From positions 1 through 7,514 of the forward strand of contig JBKCDO010000095.1 of assembly GCA_046304755.1 (NCBI GenBank): 7,514 bases of DNA, read 5' to 3'. Below the pieces are notes generated by a model. The model had not been told where the DNA came from and ran no database searches. It saw nothing but the letters and a program-made list of their open reading frames with translations. The position numbers were made by a program, and so were the translations under genes. This document shows, piece after piece, positions 1-5,295 of this stretch; the stretch's first letter is position 1, and each line of letters opens with the position of its first letter. The stretch comes from JAIBBG01 sp046304755. Lineage in GTDB: Bacteria; Bacteroidota; Bacteroidia; Flavobacteriales_D; Sanyastnellaceae.

Positions 1-106
1 GAAAGGAACAACACCCGCCAGCCCCAAAGCTCCTGAAGGAAAACCGGAAGCCGAGACGAATAGTCAACCAACCGATACAACGAAAACAGACAGCATCAGT
101 AAGTAA
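1..106 (+). CDS. ccoP: C-terminal end of probable cbb3 oxidase subunit III (CcoP), partial
   Basis: An open frame enters from the left edge (first full codon at 2) and ends at TAA 104-106, giving 34 residues. The stretch GTTPASPKAPEG resembles the segment that follows the last cytochrome c domain in Bacteroidota CcoP proteins (pattern G-T-x-P-A-x-P-K-x-P-x-G, recalled from the family). After it comes a hydrophilic tail rich in T, S, P, E and K. No haem-binding CxxCH is inside the window, so the call rests on this short match and on ccoG starting 8 bp downstream, the usual order in cbb3 operons. CcoP is the membrane-anchored dihaem electron-entry subunit of cbb3 oxidase. If it is not CcoP, it is still the end of a protein-coding gene co-oriented with ccoG. 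Confidence 0.65.
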   Translation, partial: KGTTPASPKAPEGKPEAETNSQPTDTTKTDSISK

Positions 107-114
107 AAAGTGAA

Positions 115-1518
115 ATGACGGAACCCATAAAAGATCAAGAAGAATTCCGCGACTCTGTCAGCCATATCGATGCAGAAGGACATCGTGTATGGTTCTATCC
201 CAAAAAACCATCCGGACGCCTCTACTCCATGCGCTCGCTGGTTAGTTGGATTTACCTCCTGATATTTTTTGCGTTGCCCTTCGTAAAGGTCAATGGCGAA
301 CCTCTGTTCCTCTTCAACATTAGCGAGCGAAAATTCATTCTGTTCGCAGTGCGCTTCTGGCCGCAAGACTTTTTCATTTTTATGATTGGCATGGTGACCT
401 TCATTGTCTTCATCGCCCTATTCACTGTCATCTTTGGCCGGGTATTCTGTGGCTGGGTTTGCCCTCAAACCATTTTCATGGAAATGGTTTTTCGCAAAAT
501 TGAATACTGGATTGAAGGCGATGCCGCACATCAACGCGCACTTAACAAACTCCCCTGGAATCGTGAAAAGATCACGAAGAAATCACTCAAAGTATCCATC
601 TTTTTTGTGGTATCCGTGCTCATCGCCAATACCTTTTTATCCTACATCATCGGTATTGACGCGTTGTATAAAATCGTGACCGAGCCGCTGTCGCAGCACC
701 TTGGCGGGTTTTCCCTGATGATCATTTTCAGTGGTGTCTTCTTCTTTGTTTACCTGTGGTTTCGAGAACAGGCGTGCTTGGTCGTGTGTCCTTATGGTCG
801 CATGCAAGGTGTGCTGCTGGACAAGCATAGCATCGTCGTTGCCTATGACCATAAACGCGGTGAGCCTCGTTCGAAGCCACTGAAAGAACCAAAAGCCACT
901 GCCGGCGATTGCATCGACTGTTTTGAATGCGTGCGCGTGTGCCCAACCGGAATCGACATCCGAAACGGCACGCAACTCGAATGCACCAATTGCACGGCGT
1001 GCATTGATGCCTGCGACCACATCATGGAGAAGGTTCAAAAACCCAAAGGCCTCATCCGTTATGCCAGTGAACACAGTATTCAAACAGGTAAAAAACTGCG
1101 CATTTCCTGGCGCATGATGGCCTATTCATTCGTGCTCCTTCTTCTTGTTGCTCTTGAATCCTTTCTGCTCATTACCCGCAGCGACCTTGATGTGCACATG
1201 GTCAGAGCGAAGGGAACCTTGTTCTACAACGAACCCGATGGCAGAATCAGCAATCTGTATAACGTCAAGATCATCAATAAAACACACAACGATCTTCCCG
1301 TAGAGTTTGCATTGAGCAATGTGCATGGAGAAGTCAGACTAGTGGGCAATCAAAACTTGATTATTCATAAAGACAGTCTTTTAGACACTCAAGTATTCGT
1401 GGTGCTTCCTGCCGAAGAAATCCGGGAGCAGAAGTCAAAAATTATCGTTAACGTCGTGAGTTCAGGCAACATTATGGGCGAAGAAAAAACCTTCTTCCTT
1501 GGACCACTTCATCACTAA
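115..1518 (+). CDS. ccoG: cbb3 oxidase accessory protein CcoG (FixG/RdxA family polyferredoxin)
   Basis: The 467-residue product is full length for CcoG. It has about five membrane helices (near 42-58, 84-108, 158-178, 197-216 and 334-354). Two membrane-proximal CxxxCP motifs, C112/C116 in FCGWVCPQT and C221/C225 in CLVVCPYGR, are typical of the NapH/CcoG group. Two [4Fe-4S] ferredoxin motifs follow: C266-C269-C272-C276P and C290-C293-C296-C300. The last 110 or so residues after the fifth helix form the periplasmic Ig-like FixG C-terminal domain. In Rhodobacter the homologue reduces Cu(II) to Cu(I) to supply copper for the CuB centre of cbb3 oxidase; that role is carried over here by family membership. 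The start at 115 is supported by the family-like N-terminus (EFRDSVSHID, then RVWFYPKKP) and an A-rich leader. It lies 8 bp after the ccoP stop and 12 bp before fixH, so it is co-transcribed. Confidence 0.97.
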   Translation: MTEPIKDQEEFRDSVSHIDAEGHRVWFYPKKPSGRLYSMRSLVSWIYLLIFFALPFVKVNGEPLFLFNISERKFILFAVRFWPQDFFIFMIGMVTFIVFIALFTVIFGRVFCGWVCPQTIFMEMVFRKIEYWIEGDAAHQRALNKLPWNREKITKKSLKVSIFFVVSVLIANTFLSYIIGIDALYKIVTEPLSQHLGGFSLMIIFSGVFFFVYLWFREQACLVVCPYGRMQGVLLDKHSIVVAYDHKRGEPRSKPLKEPKATAGDCIDCFECVRVCPTGIDIRNGTQLECTNCTACIDACDHIMEKVQKPKGLIRYASEHSIQTGKKLRISWRMMAYSFVLLLLVALESFLLITRSDLDVHMVRAKGTLFYNEPDGRISNLYNVKIINKTHNDLPVEFALSNVHGEVRLVGNQNLIIHKDSLLDTQVFVVLPAEEIREQKSKIIVNVVSSGNIMGEEKTFFLGPLHH

Positions 1519-1530
1519 AAAAGAACACCT

Positions 1531-1959
1531 ATGAACTGGGGATGGAAAATAACCGCCGTTTATATCACCTTCGTGGTAGGCATGCTTACACTTGTTTTCA
1601 AAGCAAGCAGCGAACGTGTCGATTTGGTTTCGAAAGATTATTATGCTCAGGAATTGGCCTACAGTGAACGCTTAGCTGCGCAGCGTAACATCACCACGTT
1701 ATCATCTAAGCCAACAATCACACTCACCGCTGGTGAATTGAACATCACCTTCCCAGATGAATGCCGCGCTGCGCAAGCGTGTAAAATTGAACTCTATTGT
1801 CCGGCCAATGCAGCAAACGACAAGCAATTCGACGTGGTGGCGTCAGCTGCACTATCAATTCCCTTGAATGAAATGGCTAAGGGAATTTATATCGCCAAAC
1901 TCTCCTTCACCATTGGAGATCAAGCATACTACATGGAACAAGCTATCGAATACGTATGA
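1531..1959 (+). CDS. fixH: cbb3 oxidase assembly protein FixH/CcoH
   Basis: The 142-residue protein has a single N-terminal membrane anchor (about 7-24) and a periplasmic domain. Just after the helix it has the FixH-type segment LVSKDYYAQELAYSERL (residues 32-48). FixH/CcoH is a small membrane protein needed for assembly and stability of cbb3 oxidase. Length, topology and the position right after ccoG all fit. It starts 12 bp after the ccoG stop behind an A-rich leader, and its TGA stop overlaps the ATG of the next gene (ATGA, 1956-1959), so the two are translationally linked. The periplasmic part has three cysteines (C78, C84, C90). C90 sits in IELYCP, where Bacteroidota relatives, as I recall them, have an arginine (LYRP). 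These could form a disulfide or bind metal, but that is inference. Confidence 0.93.
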   Translation: MNWGWKITAVYITFVVGMLTLVFKASSERVDLVSKDYYAQELAYSERLAAQRNITTLSSKPTITLTAGELNITFPDECRAAQACKIELYCPANAANDKQFDVVASAALSIPLNEMAKGIYIAKLSFTIGDQAYYMEQAIEYV

Positions 1960-2660
1960 TAAACGCGATTGCAGCTGCCGGTATATTGGGTTTTGCGGGA
2001 AGTCTGCATTGTTTGGGCATGTGCGGACCACTCGTCACAGCGCTTGAATCCATGTCGTCTCCCAAGCGTTGGAGCAAGAATCAATGGCTCCATCACAGCG
2101 GTCGATGGTTGGCGTATGGTATTCTTGGTCTAGCTGCAGGTTCCATTGGGCAAACACTGGCCGCCGTTGGATTTCAACGTTGGACCGTTCTCATTGCCGG
2201 AGTTACCATGCTACTCATGGCATTGGTTCCTTCTATGCAACACCTTGGCATTCGCCCAATTCAAAGACTCTCCCAGACCATTCGCACCCATTTCTCCGCG
2301 CTCATGCAATCGCAGCGATTTGCTCACCGATTAATTCTGGGCTTTCTCCATGGATTATTACCCTGCGGACTTGTCTACACCGCCGTAGCGGGTGCGATGG
2401 CTACAACGAGTGCGTTGCAAGGCTCGCTATTTATGCTAGTATTTGGAATAGCTACGACACCAGCTCTTGTTGCTGTTTCGCGTTTGACTGCCTGGGTCAA
2501 AAAACGATGGAGCATTGGCTCTTACAAGTATATTCAGGCATCAATGATTGTGATCGCCTTTCTCGTTCTATTGCGCGGTGCCAATCTCGGGATTCCACTG
2601 CTCAGCCCGAAAATCAATACGCCCAAAGCAACCATGGAATGCTGTCATAAGCCGGTATAA
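1956..2660 (+). CDS. TauE/SafE-family (DsbD_2-like) membrane protein of the cbb3 operon
   Basis: The 234-residue protein is very hydrophobic with about six helices in two repeated halves. Each half carries a hallmark of the family annotated as sulfite exporter TauE/SafE or UreH/DsbD_2-like: GSLHCLGMCGPLV (C19, C23) in the first and HGLLPCGLVY (C137) in the second. It ends in a short tail with C229-C230-H231. Members of this family often close Bacteroidota cbb3 operons after fixH. The paired cysteines resemble DsbD/ScsB-type membrane reductases or copper-handling proteins more than a sulfite exporter, so a role in copper delivery or thiol chemistry for oxidase assembly is the best inference; the substrate is not shown by the sequence. 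The start at 1956 overlaps the fixH stop by 4 bp. A hairpin terminator begins right after its TAA. Confidence 0.9.
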   Translation: MINAIAAAGILGFAGSLHCLGMCGPLVTALESMSSPKRWSKNQWLHHSGRWLAYGILGLAAGSIGQTLAAVGFQRWTVLIAGVTMLLMALVPSMQHLGIRPIQRLSQTIRTHFSALMQSQRFAHRLILGFLHGLLPCGLVYTAVAGAMATTSALQGSLFMLVFGIATTPALVAVSRLTAWVKKRWSIGSYKYIQASMIVIAFLVLLRGANLGIPLLSPKINTPKATMECCHKPV

Positions 2661-2688
2661 AAAAGGGCCACCAAACGGCAGCCCTTTT
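2661..2688. terminator. Bidirectional Rho-independent terminator
   Basis: An 8-bp perfect stem, AAAAGGGC (2661-2668) with GCCCTTTT (2681-2688), encloses a 12-nt loop. The T-run follows the GC-rich part of the stem on both strands, so it can end the + strand cbb3 accessory operon and the - strand CsgG-like gene, whose stop lies at 2710. It starts on the base after the TAA of the membrane protein gene. Confidence 0.85.
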
Positions 2689-2709
2689 ATACTATCAAAA
2701 CGGAAACTA

Positions 2710-3966
2710 TTACATCTTCACATTATCCTTCAGGATGTAGCCTTCCTTACCACCCATCAATTTGATTTTTACGAAATCACCATTGTCGCCAAGGATTTCG
2801 AATTCAGTGTCTCCCGGTACTTTGCTTACTACCGAAGCACCCTTTTCAGGACCGGCCAACACTTCGTAACGGTCAGACTTGCCACCGCGAGTCTTCACCG
2901 ACTTCGCTGTAGCAGAATGAGCACCACCCTTCAACTCGTTGATTGGAACTGTAATTCCGATACTTGCCAATACAGGCATTTCATCCAACTTCTTCTGTCC
3001 ATAAGTCAAGTCCTTTCCGTACTCTTCACGATCAATTTCGGCTGCTTGCTTGTAAAACTCAACCGCCTTTGGGAAGTTACCATAGATAGTGTAGATATGA
3101 CCGATGTTACATAATGCTTCAGCGCAGTATGGATCTGCTTCTACTATGCCTGTGTAGATTGTAAAGGCACCTTCGAAATCCTTCTGATCCTCCATTAACT
3201 CCATGGCTTTCTTTCCCTGTGCAGAGTGTTCCTTCACCTTCACTTTGCGGAAATCCAACTTCGTTTGCTCGAATTTAGGAGCGATATAATCTGCAGCCAA
3301 TTTCACCAAAGCATCAAAAGCCTGATCAACCAACAGATTCGTTGCTGTCATGGCCGTCCAGTTACCCGTCTTAGCATCATAGGTGGATGCAGACTCGCGA
3401 GTTGCATCCTTAGAGAAAATCGCCAATACCTGACCGGTATTCACAGAGATAATTTTCATTGAAACAGTAGCCTTCACCTTGCGCACGCGGCGTGTAGAAG
3501 ACGACTCATAGTTCTCAGTCCAGTTGGTATTACCGGAGATGATAGCATCAATACCCAGGATTTTACCTACCTGAGCTGCTTGGCTATCATCAATAACACC
3601 TGACATGCTTAGCGCCTGCTCCTTGAGGATTCGCTCCATTTCGGTGCGCTCTACGAAAGAGAAAATAGAAGTCTTAATGCCCTTTTGAAAAGTTTCGCCC
3701 TCCTCGGTTTTGAATACACCGACACTCACACGCTCCACACCACGCTTATCGTCCATCCACATCTGCACGAGCTGATCGGTGGTCTTTTTACCGCGGCCAT
3801 CATAACGATCGTAGTAATAATTGTTATTCTCCTCACCGAAGTCAAGCACTGCAACTCGCTTCACGCCTTCCAGCGGCTTCTCAGGAGCTGAAATTAAAAA
3901 ATAAGGCTTCTGAGCCTGAGCAAGGGTGGTCAGAACCAACGCTGCCATCATTAAAAAAATTCTCAT
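2710..3966 (-). CDS. Secreted CsgG-like / TPR / SH3-domain protein
   Basis: The 418-residue product starts with a cleavable-type signal peptide (MRIF, hydrophobic core 4-15, probable cleavage after AQA near 18). A CsgG-like domain follows (about 34-230), starting at VKRVAVLDFG. It includes FVERTEMERILKEQ (104-117), the segment LGIDAIISGN (137-146), and VSMKIISVNTGQVL, as seen in curli-secretion CsgG and in CsgG-domain lipoproteins. Residues 250-312 form about two TPR-like helical repeats (AEALCNIGHIYTIYGNFPKAVEFY). The C-terminus (367-416) looks like a bacterial SH3 domain (YEVLAGPEKGASVVSKVPGDTEFEIL is split by its usual strand pattern). CsgG is an outer-membrane pore; whether this hybrid forms one is unknown. 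Unlike E. coli CsgG there is no lipobox cysteine. The frame is open 36 codons further upstream, but those codons cross the promoter, so the start at 3966 is chosen. It has no co-oriented neighbour. Confidence 0.85.
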   Translation of the reverse strand: MRIFLMMAALVLTTLAQAQKPYFLISAPEKPLEGVKRVAVLDFGEENNNYYYDRYDGRGKKTTDQLVQMWMDDKRGVERVSVGVFKTEEGETFQKGIKTSIFSFVERTEMERILKEQALSMSGVIDDSQAAQVGKILGIDAIISGNTNWTENYESSSTRRVRKVKATVSMKIISVNTGQVLAIFSKDATRESASTYDAKTGNWTAMTATNLLVDQAFDALVKLAADYIAPKFEQTKLDFRKVKVKEHSAQGKKAMELMEDQKDFEGAFTIYTGIVEADPYCAEALCNIGHIYTIYGNFPKAVEFYKQAAEIDREEYGKDLTYGQKKLDEMPVLASIGITVPINELKGGAHSATAKSVKTRGGKSDRYEVLAGPEKGASVVSKVPGDTEFEILGDNGDFVKIKLMGGKEGYILKDNVKM

Positions 3967-3997
3967 GGTGTTTAGATTGTTCGTTGTGATTTGAGTG

Positions 3998-4008
3998 CGC
4001 GAATTTAG
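3998..4008 (-). promoter_or_regulatory. Probable -7 promoter element of the CsgG-like gene
   Basis: Read on the - strand this is CTAAATTCGCG. TAAATTCG (4007 down to 4000) matches the Bacteroidota -7 box TAnnTTTG at all but one of its fixed positions. It would start transcription near 3993, about 27 nt before the ATG at 3966. A convincing -33 TTG is not obvious; TTTA about 16 nt upstream is the nearest candidate. It is one arm of a perfect 11-bp inverted repeat with 4080-4090. Confidence 0.5.
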
Positions 4009-4079
4009 CACATCAACTCCCCATAAACCTGACCTTTTTAATCTCTTTGCAATTCCAACCCCCGAGCCCGCCAACTATA

Positions 4080-4090
4080 CTAAATTCGCG
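4080..4090 (+). promoter_or_regulatory. Probable -7 promoter element of the Crp/Fnr gene
   Basis: CTAAATTCGCG on the + strand contains TAAATTCG (4081-4088), one mismatch from the Bacteroidota -7 box TAnnTTTG. The expected start of transcription near 4095 would leave a leader of about 10 nt before the ATG at 4105. No clear -33 element is seen at the expected distance; TTTG at 4046-4049 is too far away. The identical 11-mer faces the other way at 3998-4008. Confidence 0.5.
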
Positions 4091-4104
4091 GAAATCCATT
4101 GCGA

Positions 4105-4725
4105 ATGGAACTGAATGAAATCATAGAATTCCAAGCCTCACCCCAGATGATTGCCTCCATTATGGCCATTGGGGTGCCCAAATCTTTTGCGGAGGGAGAT
4201 ATCATTTTGAATGAAAACGCTCATATCCGATCCATTCCAATTGTTACCCGCGGAAGTATTCGTGTGATGCGCAGCGAAGGTGATGAAAAAGAAATCCTAC
4301 TCTATTACATAAAATCCGGCGAAAGCTGCATCATGTCATTCCTGGGAGGAATTCACAACGACACGAGCAAGGTCAAAGCCATCGCTGAGGAAGAAACCGA
4401 TATCCTATTTATTCCGGTAAATAAAGTCAAAGAGCTCATCAAGGAATATCCCGAGTGGCTCGACTACATCTTCCGATTATACCATCAACGATTTGAAGAA
4501 TTGCTCGAGGTGGTGAATGCGGTGGCGTTCAAGAAAATGGATGAGCGGCTCATGCTTTTCCTCGAGAAAAAAGCGGCAATTAGCAACTCGCGCATTCTAT
4601 CGGTCACTCACGAACAACTCGCGGCAGAACTGGGTACAGCTCGCGTTGTGGTGTCTCGGCTACTGAAGCAAATGGAAGTTGAAGGACTTGTTAAGCTTGG
4701 GCGAAATAAAATTTCACTCTTGTAA
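4105..4725 (+). CDS. Crp/Fnr-family transcriptional regulator
   Basis: The 206-residue protein has an N-terminal cyclic-nucleotide-binding-type beta-barrel (about 22-108, with FAEGDIIL, SIPIVTRGSIRVMR and the turn SGESCIMSFLGG). A long dimerisation helix follows (about 110-150), then a winged helix-turn-helix (about 167-206; HTH SVTHEQLAAELGTARVVVSRLLKQM, with recognition helix near 178-191). It lacks the N-terminal cysteine cluster that holds Fe-S in true FNR, and the Arg/Ser phosphate-binding signature of cAMP-binding CRP is not evident. The only cysteine is C75, in the barrel. The ligand or signal is therefore unknown; thiol or sulfur sensing through C75 is a guess. A TTG at 4099 would add two residues (MR), but the ATG at 4105 is the better start. 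It lies upstream of DUF2892 and thioredoxin genes, which it may control. Confidence 0.93.
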   Translation: MELNEIIEFQASPQMIASIMAIGVPKSFAEGDIILNENAHIRSIPIVTRGSIRVMRSEGDEKEILLYYIKSGESCIMSFLGGIHNDTSKVKAIAEEETDILFIPVNKVKELIKEYPEWLDYIFRLYHQRFEELLEVVNAVAFKKMDERLMLFLEKKAAISNSRILSVTHEQLAAELGTARVVVSRLLKQMEVEGLVKLGRNKISLL

Positions 4726-4744
4726 CAAAAGTCACTGCTGCACT

Positions 4745-4765
4745 CAAACTACCAAAGCAAGTTTG
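4745..4765. promoter_or_regulatory. Short inverted repeat upstream of the DUF2892 gene, possible operator
   Basis: CAAACT (4745-4750), 9 nt, AGTTTG (4760-4765) lies in the 59-bp gap between the Crp/Fnr gene and the DUF2892-thioredoxin pair. The symmetry and length (21 bp) are in the range of Crp/Fnr-type operators, but it does not match the E. coli CRP or FNR consensus. A repeat of six bases can arise by chance, so this is only a candidate. Confidence 0.25.
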
Positions 4766-4784
4766 CATCATACAATTTAAAACT

Positions 4785-4991
4785 ATGAAAGCAAACATGG
4801 GAATACTCGATCGCATTGTGCGCATCGTCTTGGCAATTGTTTTTGCCACACTCTTTTTTACAGAAACAGTAGCCGGCACCTGGGGCATCGTGCTCATGGT
4901 ATTAGCAATAGTCTTTGCTCTAACTTCGGTAGTGAGTTTTTGCCCGCTCTACGCGCCATTTGGAATCAGCACCTGTTCAACGAAAAAATAA
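4785..4991 (+). CDS. Small DUF2892 (YgaP-like transmembrane) protein
   Basis: The 68-residue protein has two predicted membrane helices (about 11-28 and 33-52) after a short basic N-terminus, MKANMGILDRIVRI, which is characteristic of DUF2892. The C-terminal FCPLYAPFGISTC (C53 and C64) is also the family pattern. In E. coli YgaP this domain is fused to a rhodanese (sulfur transferase); here it stands alone. Its function is not known. The two cysteines near the membrane surface could take part in thiol chemistry. It is 59 bp after the Crp/Fnr gene and only 2 bp before the thioredoxin gene, so it is at least co-transcribed with thioredoxin. Confidence 0.88.
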   Translation: MKANMGILDRIVRIVLAIVFATLFFTETVAGTWGIVLMVLAIVFALTSVVSFCPLYAPFGISTCSTKK

Positions 4992-4993
4992 CC

Positions 4994-5293
4994 ATGGCAC
5001 AAACATTTTCAGAAATCATTCAAAGCGAAACACCAACGCTGGTCGACTTCTTCGCCGAGTGGTGTGGCCCCTGTAAAACCATGGCGCCCATTCTGGATGA
5101 ATTAAAGTCAGAAGTTGGTGAGCAGGCAAAGATTATCAAGATTGATGTCGACAAAAATCAGCAAGCCGCTCAAGCCTTTCAAGTGCGGGGAGTACCTACA
5201 CTGCTACTCTTTAAAAAGGGCAAGGTGGTGTGGCGACAATCGGGCGTTGTTCCGGCGTTTCAGCTAAAACAACTCATAGAGCAGTTTCGCTAG
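4994..5293 (+). CDS. trxA: Thioredoxin
   Basis: The 99-residue single-domain protein has a complete thioredoxin fold: LVDFFAEWCGPCK with the active-site CGPC (C24, C27) after W23, the buried Asp in VDFF (D18), DVDKNQ, and the cis-proline loop RGVPTLLLF (P68). It has no signal peptide, so it is cytoplasmic and expected to reduce disulfides using thioredoxin reductase. It is a few residues shorter than E. coli TrxA because of a shorter N-terminus. The frame is open further upstream (to 4940), but that overlaps the DUF2892 gene. The ATG at 4994, 2 bp after the DUF2892 stop, gives a normal thioredoxin start. Its place behind DUF2892 and a Crp/Fnr regulator suggests a specialised redox or sulfur role beside the housekeeping thioredoxin, but that is inference. 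Its stop is 2 bp from the stop of the convergent permease gene. Confidence 0.95.
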   Translation: MAQTFSEIIQSETPTLVDFFAEWCGPCKTMAPILDELKSEVGEQAKIIKIDVDKNQQAAQAFQVRGVPTLLLFKKGKVVWRQSGVVPAFQLKQLIEQFR

Positions 5294-5295
5294 AA

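Noticed and set aside
637..1083. 148-residue open frame on the - strand inside ccoG
   Set aside because: It lies fully antisense to the strongly supported ccoG, and its residues show no domain or motif; it is a by-product of codon pattern.
2069..2650. 193-residue + strand frame inside the TauE/SafE-like gene
   Set aside because: It has a composition rich in S, H, C and W without motifs, and is out of frame with a clear family member.
2578..3114. 178-residue + strand frame across the terminator and into the CsgG-like gene
   Set aside because: It runs through the terminator hairpin and antisense to a real gene; no recognisable features.
3967..4074. 36-codon N-terminal extension of the CsgG-like protein
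   Set aside because: It would bury the signal peptide and read through the likely -7 element at 3998-4008; the start at 3966 gives a standard secreted protein.
4940..4993. 18-codon N-terminal extension of thioredoxin
   Set aside because: It overlaps the DUF2892 coding region and is not thioredoxin-like; the ATG at 4994 gives the usual start.
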